From positions 1 to 64,000 of the forward strand of contig NZ_RCDI01000001.1 in assembly GCF_003675875.1 (NCBI RefSeq): a stretch of 64,000 bases of DNA, given 5' to 3'. Positions 53,334 through 62,093 of this stretch are shown here, piece after piece. The first letter of the stretch is position 1. Each line of letters opens with the position of its first letter. Source of the stretch: Halostella limicola. GTDB taxonomy: Archaea; Halobacteriota; Halobacteria; Halobacteriales; Natronoarchaeaceae. Both the position numbers and the translations under genes were made by a program. Below the pieces are notes generated by a model. That model was not told where the DNA came from. It worked only from the letters and a program-made list of their open reading frames with translations, and ran no database searches.

Positions 53334-54377
53334 CACCAGCACGTGCCGCGTCAGCGACCGGTGGACGCGGCGCTCGAACGACGACTCTATCTCCCAGCCC
53401 GCGTCGCGGGCGACGCCGGCCCACGAGCGGTCCGCGACCATGACCGTCCGGGGCGCGAGCCGCCGCGCCTCCGATAGCGCGCCGGCCACCAGGTCGTCCA
53501 GATCGTGGGTGGCGATCTTCGACTGGCGACCGTAGGGAGCGTCGAAGACGACCCCGTCCACGGTCCACGACCGTGGGCTCGACGAGCTACGCTCGTCGGC
53601 GTCGACCGAGCCGTCGGGGAACGGCAGGCGAGTCGCGTCGCCGCGGACGATCCCGAACTCGGCGCCGTCGCCGAGGAACGCGCGCAGGTTCTCCCGGCTT
53701 CCCCGGACCATGCGCCGCTGGGCGTCGTTCCCGAGGACGCGCGCGCCGACGAGGCCCGCCTCGATGAGGACGCCGCCGGTGCCACACATCGGGTCGAGGA
53801 CGGTGCGGCCGGGGGCGGCCCCGGCGACGTTCGCGAGAGCGCGCGCGAGCAGCGGGTCCATGCTCCCGGGCTGGAAGAACGGCCGGTTCGTCGGCGTGCG
53901 GTCGCCGTAGTCCCGAACGCTCTCGGCGGTTAGCCACCCGAGGTAGCAGACGTCGGCCGCCTCGGCGTCGGCGTCGCCGGACGGCTCGCCGCGGGCGAAG
54001 AGGGCGCGGAGCTCGTGGTCGGGGTCGTCGAGGTCCACGTCGAACCCGCGGTCGACGAGGACGCCGCCGAGTTCCCGCTCCACGGCCTGCGTGTCGACGC
54101 CCGAGCTCCCCCGAACGTCGCGGGCGCGGACGGCGACCGTGCCGTCCCGGTCGAGCGACGACGCCGAGAGGAGGGCGCGAGCGCCGGCGACCGACGCGTC
54201 CGACCGCCCGAGCACCTCGCACGCGCGGTGGGTGTAGGCGAGCGTCCGCACACGGTCGGGGGCGAGCGCCGACGCCGTCGCGAGTCCGGGGCCGACGACG
54301 GAGACGCCGGTCGCCGCGCTGGCCGCCTCCCGCGCCGCGAACGCGTCGTCTTCGCCGCCGAGTTCCAGAACGTACAC
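53325..54377 (-). CDS. trmG10: tRNA (guanine-10-N2)-methyltransferase, Trm-G10 type
   Basis: This 350-residue enzyme has an N-terminal THUMP region (about 60-165) and a C-terminal Rossmann methyltransferase. SAM-binding text is GRTVLDPMCGTGGVLIEAGLVG, and the catalytic motif is FDAPYGRQSKI, where D-P-P-Y is the usual form. The archaeal enzyme makes m2G or m2,2G at tRNA position 10. A Trm11-like activity is the alternative. Its stop overlaps the end of the membrane-protein gene. Confidence 0.9.
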   Translation of the reverse strand: MYVLELGGEDDAFAAREAASAATGVSVVGPGLATASALAPDRVRTLAYTHRACEVLGRSDASVAGARALLSASSLDRDGTVAVRARDVRGSSGVDTQAVERELGGVLVDRGFDVDLDDPDHELRALFARGEPSGDADAEAADVCYLGWLTAESVRDYGDRTPTNRPFFQPGSMDPLLARALANVAGAAPGRTVLDPMCGTGGVLIEAGLVGARVLGNDAQRRMVRGSRENLRAFLGDGAEFGIVRGDATRLPFPDGSVDADERSSSSPRSWTVDGVVFDAPYGRQSKIATHDLDDLVAGALSEARRLAPRTVMVADRSWAGVARDAGWEIESSFERRVHRSLTRHVLVLE

Positions 54378-54489
54378 GCGAGAGCGTCCGAGAGGCGGAA
54401 CAATCAGCGTGTTGGTTCGTCGCCGCCGACGGTTTAAGCGGCGTCCGCGGCGTGTCTCATAGGATACCTGTCAGCTTTCGGCACCAACC

Positions 54490-54520
54490 TTTATAAACCT
54501 TAAATACGTCTTTTAAGTCG
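54490..54520 (+). promoter_or_regulatory. tbp promoter with several overlapping TATA-like boxes
   Basis: TTTATAAACC (54490-54499), TTAAATACG (54500-54508) and TTTTAAGTC (54511-54519) follow one another before ATG 54525. The first is 27-30 nt from the ATG, the standard distance. The cluster may allow autoregulation of TBP. Confidence 0.6.
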
Positions 54521-54524
54521 ATAT

Positions 54525-55085
54525 ATGGCTGATCCCAAGGAAACCATCAATATTGAAAACGTGGTGGCCTCGACGGGAATCGGACAGGAACTGGATCTCC
54601 AGAGCGTTGCGATGGACCTGGAGGGGGCCGACTACGACCCCGAGCAGTTCCCCGGACTCGTCTACCGCACCCAGGACCCGAAGTCTGCCGCGCTGATCTT
54701 CCGCTCGGGCAAGATCGTCTGTACCGGCGCGAAGTCGACCGACGACGTCCACGAGAGCCTGCGGATCGTCTTCGACAAGCTCCGCGAACTGGAGATCAAC
54801 GTCAACGAGGACCCGGAGATCGTCGTCCAGAACATCGTCACGAGCGCCGACCTCGGGCGGAACCTGAACCTGAACGCGATCGCCATCGGGCTCGGGCTGG
54901 AGAACATCGAGTACGAGCCCGAGCAGTTCCCCGGTCTCGTCTACCGCCTCGACGAGCCGGAGGTCGTCGCGCTCCTGTTCGGCAGCGGGAAGCTCGTCAT
55001 CACCGGCGGCAAGAAGCCCGAGGACGCCGAGCACGCGGTCGACAAGATCGTCTCCCGGCTCGAGGACCTCGGCCTGCTGGAGTAA
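54525..55085 (+). CDS. tbp: TATA-box-binding protein
   Basis: This 186-residue general transcription factor has two imperfect direct repeats, each with EQFPGLVYR and FRSGKIVCTGAKS or FGSGKLVITGGKK (about residues 8-90 and 98-182). The acidic tail LGLLE is typical of haloarchaeal TBPs. It binds TATA boxes and recruits TFB and RNA polymerase. Haloarchaea often carry several TBPs, and this is a normal-length, intact one. Confidence 0.98.
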   Translation: MADPKETINIENVVASTGIGQELDLQSVAMDLEGADYDPEQFPGLVYRTQDPKSAALIFRSGKIVCTGAKSTDDVHESLRIVFDKLRELEINVNEDPEIVVQNIVTSADLGRNLNLNAIAIGLGLENIEYEPEQFPGLVYRLDEPEVVALLFGSGKLVITGGKKPEDAEHAVDKIVSRLEDLGLLE

Positions 55086-55124
55086 CATCGGCACGCACAA
55101 CTCGGCGGGGTCGTAACGCCCGGT

Positions 55125-55496
55125 ATGAACGCTCTCGCGCAGTTGGACCCGACCGCCGGAACGCCGGTCGCCGTCCTCGGCACGTTTCTCGCCGCCGTCG
55201 CGTTCTACTCGCTCACCGCCCACATCGCCGCGCGGTACGTGCTGGGCGACGTGCGAGCGCGGCGCGCGCTGCTGGTCGGCGTCGTCCCGGCGATCGTCTC
55301 GATCCTGCTCCAGCGGTACGGACCCGCGGTCACCATCGCGGTGACGCTGCTCGCCGACTTCTTCGCCATCCGGGGCGCGTACCGACTCGGGAACCGGCTT
55401 GCGGGGCTCGTCGCTCTCGCTCACTACACCGTGACCGTCATCCTCGGGATCACGGTGTACAACCTGATCGCGCTGCTCGGCACCGCGCCCGCCTGA
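55125..55496 (+). CDS. Multi-pass membrane protein, conserved in haloarchaea
   Basis: This 123-residue protein has four hydrophobic segments (VAVLGTFLAAVAFYSLTAHI, ALLVGVVPAIVSILL, GPAVTIAVTLLADFFAI, TVTVILGITVYNLIALLG) and few charged residues outside RYVLGDVRARR. It follows tbp on the same strand after 39 nt. The function is unknown. Confidence 0.7.
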   Translation: MNALAQLDPTAGTPVAVLGTFLAAVAFYSLTAHIAARYVLGDVRARRALLVGVVPAIVSILLQRYGPAVTIAVTLLADFFAIRGAYRLGNRLAGLVALAHYTVTVILGITVYNLIALLGTAPA

Positions 55497-55503
55497 CCTC
55501 GCG

Positions 55504-56361
55504 TTACTCCACCAGACGCTCGATCTCGGTGACGAGGATGCCGCTCGCGCCCTGCTCTTTCACCTTCGTGATCGTCTCGAACACGTCGCGCTCGTCGACC
55601 ACCGCGTGGACGGCCACCTTCTCGTCGCCGTTCTCGTCGGCGATGTCCATCACGGTCGGGCCGCCGAGCCCGGGGATCACGTCGCGCACGTCGTCTAAGC
55701 CGTCGCGCGGCACGTTCATCATCAGGTAGCGCTTGCCGTCCGCGGAGAGGACGGACTGGAACGCCGTCTCGGCCTGCTCGACCTTCGGGTCGTCGAGCAC
55801 GTCGTCGCGGGCGATCAGGTGGACCGAGCTCTGGAGCACCTCGTCGATGATGGCGAGGTTGTTCACCTTCAGCGTCGTCCCCGTGGAGGTGATGTCGATG
55901 ATGGCGTCGGCCATGTCGACGTGCGGAGTGAGCTCCGTCGCGCCGGTGACTTCGACGATGTCGGGCGAGACGCCGGTCGTCTCGAAGTACGTCCGCGCGA
56001 CGTTCGGGAACTCCGTGGCGACGGTGCCGCCCTCCAGGTCGTCGACCGAGTCGATGCCGCCGTCCCGCGGCGCGGCGAGGACGAGGCGACAGCGGCCGAA
56101 CTCCAGGTCGAGCAGTTCGACCACGTTGTCGGGGTCGGCCTCGCGGACCTGGTCGAGTCCGGTGATGCCCACGTCCGCCGCACCGTCGCTGACGTACTCC
56201 GGGATGTCGGCGGCCCGGGCGAACAGCAGGGTCACGTCGGGGTCGACGGTGTCGGCGTACAGCTTCCGGTCCGCGCCGTCGACGACGTGGAGGCCGGCGC
56301 GTTCGAGCAGCTCGATGGACGGGTCGTGCAGACGGCCCTTGTTGGGCACGGCGATGCGCAT
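55504..56361 (-). CDS. hisG: ATP phosphoribosyltransferase (long form)
   Basis: This 285-residue enzyme makes phosphoribosyl-ATP, the first step of His synthesis. It starts [19 protein letters not shown] and contains the PRPP-binding signature [13 protein letters not shown]-like [17 protein letters not shown]. The C-terminal 75 residues ([21 protein letters not shown]) form the regulatory ACT-like domain where His binds. ATG 56361 is the family start. A TATA-like CCGAAAACC lies about 28 nt upstream, with no His-rich leader ORF. Confidence 0.96.
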   Translation of the reverse strand: MRIAVPNKGRLHDPSIELLERAGLHVVDGADRKLYADTVDPDVTLLFARAADIPEYVSDGAADVGITGLDQVREADPDNVVELLDLEFGRCRLVLAAPRDGGIDSVDDLEGGTVATEFPNVARTYFETTGVSPDIVEVTGATELTPHVDMADAIIDITSTGTTLKVNNLAIIDEVLQSSVHLIARDDVLDDPKVEQAETAFQSVLSADGKRYLMMNVPRDGLDDVRDVIPGLGGPTVMDIADENGDEKVAVHAVVDERDVFETITKVKEQGASGILVTEIERLVE

Positions 56362-56399
56362 GGGCGGTCCGACGGGACCCGCGAGGAACTGGTTTTCGG

Positions 56400-56978
56400 T
56401 TAGGCGTACGCGGCCTCGACGAGCGCGAAGGTGACGTAGATCTCGACGAACGCGGCGACCGCGAGGACGAGCCACGCGGCGGCGACGAACCCGAGGGTCC
56501 GGCGCCACTCGTCGCGCGTCATGACCGACGACCGGCGGCCGGCGACGCGGGCTGCCGTCCGCGCGACGAGGCGGAAGGCGACCGCGCTGGCGGCGAACAG
56601 CGCCGGAAGTTCGAGGACGCCGTGGGGCGCGATGGCGAGGACGACGAACCCGAGCCCCTCCTGTGCGGCGGCGACGGCGCCGACGTACCCGAGCAAGATC
56701 CCGTTACCGAGCAGACCGACGGCGGTGATCAGCCCGAGCGTGAGCGCGCCGAGCAGGAAGACGACGAACGCCCGCGTGTTGTTGACGAGCAGGAACGACA
56801 CGGACGGGTCGGACGGGAACACGCTCTGCCCGGAACCGAGACCGACCCTGGCGAACAGGTCGATCCCCCGCTCGGCGATGGCGACCCCGCCGACCGTCCC
56901 CAGGGCGAAGAGAACGATCGAGAAGAGGACGTACGACCGGTGTTCGCGGGCGGCGACCCGAAGCCACTGGAGGGACAT
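56400..56978 (-). CDS. Stage II sporulation protein M-like membrane protein
   Basis: This 192-residue membrane protein of the SpoIIM/DUF95 family has about five helices. The conserved part is [40 protein letters not shown], with [20 protein letters not shown] after it; the PHG.LE motif is characteristic. Archaeal members are widespread and not linked to sporulation. ATG 56978 follows the TATA CGTTTATCCC by about 26 nt. Confidence 0.85.
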   Translation of the reverse strand: MSLQWLRVAAREHRSYVLFSIVLFALGTVGGVAIAERGIDLFARVGLGSGQSVFPSDPSVSFLLVNNTRAFVVFLLGALTLGLITAVGLLGNGILLGYVGAVAAAQEGLGFVVLAIAPHGVLELPALFAASAVAFRLVARTAARVAGRRSSVMTRDEWRRTLGFVAAAWLVLAVAAFVEIYVTFALVEAAYA

Positions 56979-57086
56979 ACCGCCCCTGAGGGCGGCGCGG
57001 GGGATAAACGTCGGTCGTTCGGGCGCGGCGGGCCGGACGAACGCGTCCCGACACATTGACGCGGGAGGCCGGGAAACGTGGCGAGC

Positions 57087-58385
57087 ATGACGACGACCCT
57101 GATAGCGGGCGGACAGGTGCTGCACCCCGACCTGACGGTGACGCGCGCGGACGTCCTCGTGGACGACGACAGCGGCGACATCGTCGCGGTCGGCGAGGAC
57201 GTCGACGCCGACCCGGACGAGCGCCTCGACGCGAGCGACGGGCTGGTGATCCCCGGCCTCGTGAACGCCCATACGCACGTCGCCATGACGCTGCTGCGGG
57301 GGTACGCCGACGACAAGCCGCTCGACGCCTGGCTGCGGGAGGACATCTGGCCGGTCGAGGGCGCGCTGACCGCCGAGGACGTCCGCGCCGGCGCGGAGCT
57401 CGGCCTCGTCGAGATGATCAAGTCGGGCACGACGGCGTTCGCGGACATGTACTTCGAGGTGCCGGAGATCGTCGACGCCGTCGACGAGGCGGGACTTCGG
57501 GCCAGAGTGGGCCACGGCGTCGTCACGGTCGGGAAGGACGAGGACGCCGCAGTCGCCGACTTCGAGGAGTGTCTGGAGGTCGCCGCGGAGTACGACGGCG
57601 CGGCCGACGGGCGAGTGTCGACGGCCGTGATGCCCCATAGCCTCACGACCGTCGCCGACGAGTACCTCGTCGAGTACGTCGGCAAAGCCCGCGAGCGCGG
57701 GATCCCGCTGCACTTCCACGCGAACGAGACCGAGGACGAGGTCGACCCCATCGTCGACGAGCGCGGCGAGCGCCCGCTCGCCTACGCCGACGACCGGGAG
57801 ATGCTGACCGGCGAGGACTTCCTCGCCCACGGCGTCCACGTCGACGAGTCGGAGATCGACCTGCTCGCCGAGCGCGGCAGCGCGGTCGTCCACTGCCCGG
57901 CGTCGAACATGAAGCTCGCGAGCGGGATCGCGCCGGTCCAGCGCATGCTCGACGCGGGCGTGACGGTCGCGCTCGGCACTGACGGCGCGGCGTCGAACAA
58001 CGACCTCGACCTGTTCGACGAGATGCGCGACGCCGCGATGGTCGGGAAACTCGCCGCGGACGACGCCAGCGCCGTCCCCGCCGAGGCCGTCGTGGAGATG
58101 GCGACCCGCGGCGGCGCGGCCGCCCTCGGCGTCGACGGCGGCCGGATCGAACCCGGCGCGAACGCCGACCTCGCGGTGCTCGACCTCTCCGCGCCCCATC
58201 TCACGCCGCACCACGACCTCGTGAGTCACCTCGCCTACGCCGCGACCGGGAGCGACGTCCGCCACACCGTCTGCGACGGCCGCGTGCTGATGCGCGACCG
58301 CGAGGTGCTGACGCTCGACGAGGACGCAGTCAGGGAACGCGCCGAGCGGCACGCCGCCGAGGCCGTCGAGCGCGCGAGCGAGTAG
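57087..58385 (+). CDS. dadD: S-adenosylhomocysteine/5'-deoxyadenosine-type deaminase
   Basis: This 432-residue amidohydrolase deaminates adenosyl compounds such as SAH, MTA or 5'-deoxyadenosine. Metal-binding motifs are VNAHTHVAMTLLRGYADD, HFHANETEDE, HGVHVDESE and GTDGAASNND, which fit the MtaD/DadD family. Archaeal members generally act on 5'-deoxyadenosine and SAH. ahcY lies about 1.1 kb downstream on the same strand, which ties the region to recycling of SAM products. The exact substrate preference is not readable. Confidence 0.85.
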   Translation: MTTTLIAGGQVLHPDLTVTRADVLVDDDSGDIVAVGEDVDADPDERLDASDGLVIPGLVNAHTHVAMTLLRGYADDKPLDAWLREDIWPVEGALTAEDVRAGAELGLVEMIKSGTTAFADMYFEVPEIVDAVDEAGLRARVGHGVVTVGKDEDAAVADFEECLEVAAEYDGAADGRVSTAVMPHSLTTVADEYLVEYVGKARERGIPLHFHANETEDEVDPIVDERGERPLAYADDREMLTGEDFLAHGVHVDESEIDLLAERGSAVVHCPASNMKLASGIAPVQRMLDAGVTVALGTDGAASNNDLDLFDEMRDAAMVGKLAADDASAVPAEAVVEMATRGGAAALGVDGGRIEPGANADLAVLDLSAPHLTPHHDLVSHLAYAATGSDVRHTVCDGRVLMRDREVLTLDEDAVRERAERHAAEAVERASE

Positions 58386-58626
58386 GTCGGGGCGACGGGA
58401 CCGGCGGGTCCGGCTCGTCGACAGGGTCGGGATCGGGTTCGCGCACCCTCGTTGCGGAAATAACCCCTGTCTCGCTCGAGTCTCTGACGACGGCAGTTGA
58501 ACTCGCAGAGGAGTTTTTGAACGTTCTAACGGTTTCTGAACCTGTCTATCGACCGGTCGAACGAAGGGTGAACGGACTGAACGGGAGGGGGGGTTTATTC
58601 TCAACAGGGGTCATGTCTGGGTCGTG

Positions 58627-59271
58627 ATGAACCGCAACAGACTCTTCGCACTGGTCGGCGTCGTCGTGCTGGTGCTGTCGGCCTTCGGGCCGGCAGTCGC
58701 CGCGGCGGACGCCTCGACCGCGAGCGCAGACGCGTCGTACTCCGTTTCCGCACTGAACGAGACGGACGACAACGAGACCGTCAACGACTCCGAGGAACTC
58801 AACGAGTCCGACGACAACGAGACCGTCGACGACAACGAGACGGTCAACGACTCCGACGAGCTCAACGAGACCAACGAGACGGTCAACGAGACGAACGAAA
58901 CCAACGAGACGGAGAACGGCACCGACGCGTTCGGGCTGCAGGTGAACGCCTTCATCGAGAGTCTGAACGACACGAACCAGACGGGCCCGCGCGGGCTCCT
59001 GATCGCGGACTTCGTGGTCTCGAACAACCCGGGTAACGCGCCCGACCACGCTGGCCCGCCGGCTCACGCCGGCCCCGGCGGTGACGACAACGAGACCGAC
59101 GACCGTCGCGGCGCGCCCGAAGACAGGGGCAACGACGGCGACCAGGGTCCGCCCGAGCACGCCGGTAACGACGGCGACGACGCCGACGACGGCGAAGAGG
59201 AAGAAGAAGACGGTGACGACGAGGAAGAGGGCGGTCCCGGCAACGGTAACGGGAACGCCAACGGTCACTAA
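58627..59271 (+). CDS. Secreted, sequon-rich acidic protein
   Basis: This 214-residue protein has a Sec signal peptide (MNRNRLFALVGVVVLVLSAFGPAVAAADA) and then Asp/Glu/Asn/Thr-rich, low-complexity text. I count 16 N-X-S/T sequons, mainly NET repeats between residues about 42 and 115 (LNETDDNETVNDSEE and so on). The C-terminal third is Gly, Asp and His rich (PDHAGPPAHAGPGGDD, PEHAGNDGDD) and ends GNGNGNANGH. It is probably exported and heavily N-glycosylated, perhaps cell-surface. No lipobox or S-layer anchor is seen. ATG 58627 is chosen; the GTG at 58624 would add one residue. Confidence 0.8.
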   Translation: MNRNRLFALVGVVVLVLSAFGPAVAAADASTASADASYSVSALNETDDNETVNDSEELNESDDNETVDDNETVNDSDELNETNETVNETNETNETENGTDAFGLQVNAFIESLNDTNQTGPRGLLIADFVVSNNPGNAPDHAGPPAHAGPGGDDNETDDRRGAPEDRGNDGDQGPPEHAGNDGDDADDGEEEEEDGDDEEEGGPGNGNGNANGH

Positions 59272-59483
59272 GCGGTAACTCACACCCCCCCATCCACCCC
59301 ACGTCCGGGTCGCTCTACCCCACCCCCTGCGACCCGGCTCACCCCTGACGCCGGTCCCCGCTCACCCCACCTCCACACCCCACCCCCTTTTCCACCCCCT
59401 CACCCGGTCACTGGCGAGACTCGTCGCAGCCGAGACCGAGAAGGTTCGGTAGCGTTTTCCCGCCGGTCGCCCTCTTGGCGTAC
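59272..59483. other. C-rich intergenic region with hairpin
   Basis: These 212 nt after the secreted-protein gene are strikingly C-rich and G-poor on the plus strand for about 130 nt (for example CACACCCCCCCATCCACCCC). They contain a perfect 9-bp stem CCGGGTCGC/GCGACCCGG at 59305-59313 and 59329-59337. The T-run CTTTTCC near 59387 is weak. The end holds the ahcY promoter CGTTTTCCCG at about 59452-59461. No ORF is supported. Confidence 0.6.
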
Positions 59484-60770
59484 ATGACAGAGGGCTACCC
59501 CCCTATCAGCGAGCAACTCGACGACGTAGCGACCGCTCGCGAGGACGGCCGACGCAAGATGGACTGGGCGCGCCAGCACATGCCGATCCTCGACGCGCTC
59601 CGCGAGGAGTACGTCGACGAGCAGCCGTTCGCGGGCGAGCGCATCGGCATGGCGATGCACGTCGAGGCGAAGACCGCGACGCTCGTCGAGCTGTTCGCCG
59701 AGGGCGGCGCGGAGGTCGCCATCACCGGCTGCAATCCGCTGTCGACCCACGACGACGTGAGCGCGGCGCTCGACGCCCACGACAACATCACGAGCTACGC
59801 CAAGCGCGAGGTCGACGACGAGGAGTACTACGCCGCCATCGAGGCGGTCATCGACCACGAGCCGACCGTCACGGTCGACGACGGGATGGACCTGGTCGCC
59901 GCGATCCACGAGGACTACCCCGAGCTCATCGACTCCATCGTCGGCGGGTGCGAGGAGACGACCACGGGCGTCCACCGCCTCCGCGCGATGGACGAGGACG
60001 GGGCGCTCGAGTACCCCGTCTTCGCCGTCAACGACACGCCGATGAAGCGCCTGTTCGACAACGTCCACGGCACCGGCGAGTCCTCGCTGGCGAACATCGC
60101 CATGACGACGAACCTCTCGTGGGCCGGCAAGAACGTCGTCGTCGCGGGCTACGGCTACTGCGGCAAGGGCGTCGCGAAGAAGGCCGCCGGCCAGAACGCG
60201 AACGTCATCGTCACCGAGGTCGAGCCCCGCCGCGCGCTGGAGGCGCACATGGAGGGCTACGACGTGATGCCGATGGCCGAGGCCGCCGAGGTCGGCGACG
60301 TGTTCATCACGACGACCGGCAACCGCGACGTGGTCACGGAGGACCACTTCCCGAAGATGAAAGACGGCGTCCTGCTCGCTAACGCCGGCCACTTCGACAT
60401 CGAGATCGACCTCGACGCGCTCTCGGACCTCGCCGTCGACGAACGCGAGGCCCGCGACGGCGTCCACGAGTACGAACTGGAGGACGGCACCCGCCTCAAC
60501 GTCCTCGCCGAGGGTCGGCTCGTCAACCTCGCCAGCCCCATCGCGCTCGGCCACCCCGTCGAGGTCATGGACCAGAGCTTCGGCGTTCAGGCCGTCGCCG
60601 TGCAGGAACTCCTAGAGAACGGCGACGCGTACGACGCCGGCGTCCACGAGGTGCCCGACGAGCTCGACCGCGAGGTCGCCGAGATCAAGCTCGACGCGGA
60701 GGGCGTCGAGTACGACGAGCTGACGGGCGAGCAGCGCGAGTACATGGACTCCTGGCAGCACGGAACGTAA
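59484..60770 (+). CDS. ahcY: Adenosylhomocysteinase
   Basis: This 428-residue enzyme splits SAH into adenosine and homocysteine. It has the substrate block SSLANIAMTTNLSWAGKNVV and the NAD motif VVAGYGYCGKGVAKKAAGQNANV. VTEVEPRRALEAHMEG and DVFITTTGNRDV are the cofactor-site family blocks. ATG 59484 is chosen since the TATA-like GCGTTTTCCC lies 26-28 nt upstream; in-frame codons before it do not match the family. It lies downstream of the SAH-type deaminase, so the two branches of SAH disposal are close together. Confidence 0.96.
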   Translation: MTEGYPPISEQLDDVATAREDGRRKMDWARQHMPILDALREEYVDEQPFAGERIGMAMHVEAKTATLVELFAEGGAEVAITGCNPLSTHDDVSAALDAHDNITSYAKREVDDEEYYAAIEAVIDHEPTVTVDDGMDLVAAIHEDYPELIDSIVGGCEETTTGVHRLRAMDEDGALEYPVFAVNDTPMKRLFDNVHGTGESSLANIAMTTNLSWAGKNVVVAGYGYCGKGVAKKAAGQNANVIVTEVEPRRALEAHMEGYDVMPMAEAAEVGDVFITTTGNRDVVTEDHFPKMKDGVLLANAGHFDIEIDLDALSDLAVDEREARDGVHEYELEDGTRLNVLAEGRLVNLASPIALGHPVEVMDQSFGVQAVAVQELLENGDAYDAGVHEVPDELDREVAEIKLDAEGVEYDELTGEQREYMDSWQHGT

Positions 60771-60855
60771 GCGGCCGGTTCGCCGGCTCGGAGCGCCGGC
60801 GGACGAGAACGCTTCCCGGCCCGCAGTTCGCATTCAGCGTACCGACGCGGAGTCG

Positions 60856-61644
60856 CTACTCACCGCCGTCGTCGGCGCCGTACGCGGTGAACACCAGGCT
60901 CCCGTCGTCGAGCCCGACGATGCAGGTCCGCGTCGGCGTCGTCTCGCCGCCCCTCCGGCGCTCCGCGCAGCGGCCGGTCCACCGCCAGCCCGACTCGATA
61001 GACGGGAGCGCCGCCGACTCGATGTGTTCGACCGCATCGTCCGCGTACGCGTCGCGCCACGGCCGCCCGACCAGTTCGTCGGGGTGGTAGCCGAGCCGCG
61101 TCGCGTACACCCGGTTGACGAACCGGAAGTCGCCGTCCGGACCGGCGACCGCGATGCCGTCGCGGGCCGCCTGTACGCCGACGAGAAGTCGCTGCAGCGC
61201 CCTCGTCGCCCGGCGGGGTTCAACCATCCCCCGGATGCGGCGCCGCAGGAGGGCGTCGGCCGCCGGAGCGTCCCGCGACAGGAAGTCGGTTCGCTCGTCG
61301 TCGAGCACCGCCTCGGTGAGCGCCGGGGCGGGGTCGTTCGCGTGGAGCAGAAACGGGACCTCCGGGTCGCGTTCGCGGAGGTCGTCGAGGAACTCCGTGG
61401 CCGTCACGTCCCCCAGTTCGTCACCGCTGACGACGCAATCCACCTCACCGACGTGACAGAGCGCAGCGGCCGAGGTTCCCGTGACCGGGGTGAACTCGTC
61501 GTCGCCGAGAGCGGCTTCGATATCGGCGAGGCCGCTCTCGTCGCCGTCGACGCAGAGTACGGTGACCGGCGACGCCGAAGCGTCTGGATCCGGGACCAGC
61601 CGCTCCAGCCCGGTGGCTCGTCTCACGGGTTCCTCCCGGCGCAT
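60856..61644 (-). CDS. Receiver-like (no phospho-Asp) plus PAS domain protein
   Basis: This 262-residue protein has an N-terminal response-regulator-like domain (about residues 27-130). It starts VTVLCVDGDESGLADIEAAL, but the site where Asp is phosphorylated reads VDCVVSGDELG (Gly in place of the usual Asp), so phosphorylation may be lost. The C-terminal part (about 145-262) is a PAS domain (GVQAARDGIAVAGPDGDFRFVNRVYATRLGYHPDELVG) without a kinase core. It is transcribed after the HalOD1 gene with 55 nt between, probably as one operon. Confidence 0.75.
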   Translation of the reverse strand: MRREEPVRRATGLERLVPDPDASASPVTVLCVDGDESGLADIEAALGDDEFTPVTGTSAAALCHVGEVDCVVSGDELGDVTATEFLDDLRERDPEVPFLLHANDPAPALTEAVLDDERTDFLSRDAPAADALLRRRIRGMVEPRRATRALQRLLVGVQAARDGIAVAGPDGDFRFVNRVYATRLGYHPDELVGRPWRDAYADDAVEHIESAALPSIESGWRWTGRCAERRRGGETTPTRTCIVGLDDGSLVFTAYGADDGGE

Positions 61645-61699
61645 CGGGCGCCGAGGCCGGGCGCGCCGTCCGTGCCGCGTGCGGTGTCGGTCCCGACCA

Positions 61700-61942
61700 T
61701 TACCCCTGCGAGCCCGCCTCGGCGACGGAAACGGTCCCGTCGCCTCGCACTTCGACGACGTGGCCCGCGTACTCGAACCGGGCGCACGCGCCCGGAGCGT
61801 CCAAAACCGTTTCGAGCGCGTCCGGGTCGACGGTCCGATACAGCGGCGGCAACTCGTTCGGGGAGGTACCGACCGCGTCGGCGACCGCCTTCACGACGCG
61901 CGTCACCGCGCCCTCGTCGCGAGCGAGCGTAGTTCGTTCCAT
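61700..61942 (-). CDS. HalOD1-type output domain protein
   Basis: This 80-residue protein has the pattern AVTRVVKAVADAVGTSPNELPPLYRTVDPDALETVL and ARFEYAGHVVEVRGDGTVSV, which is the haloarchaeal HalOD1 output domain. Such domains usually sit at the end of signalling chains. ATG 61942 (MERTTLARDEG) is chosen; a TATA box TTATACATATAG at 61984-61995 predicts a start near 61963. Confidence 0.75.
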   Translation of the reverse strand: MERTTLARDEGAVTRVVKAVADAVGTSPNELPPLYRTVDPDALETVLDAPGACARFEYAGHVVEVRGDGTVSVAEAGSQG

Positions 61943-62093
61943 GTCGTCCACGACGACGACCGGACGTGCAATGCCGTTACTTTCTATATGTATAACCCCA
62001 CCCCCGCGTGGGCGCAATAACGATTAGGGACATCACCCGTTGAGGGCCTGAGCGGCCCCGGAAGTAATTATCGTACAGTCCGTACCGTCGGCA
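61943..62093. promoter_or_regulatory. Divergent promoters of the signalling cluster
   Basis: TTATACATATAG (minus, 61984-61995) serves the HalOD1 gene, and AAGTAATTATCG (plus, about 62062-62073) serves the sensor gene, whose ATG 62094 lies 26 nt downstream. The two boxes are about 75 nt apart, back to back, so one regulator could control both. Confidence 0.65.

Noticed and set aside
56400-58604. A 734-codon minus-strand frame covering the deaminase gene
   Set aside because: Only its last 193 codons form a real protein (the SpoIIM-like gene from 56978); the rest is antisense to the deaminase gene.
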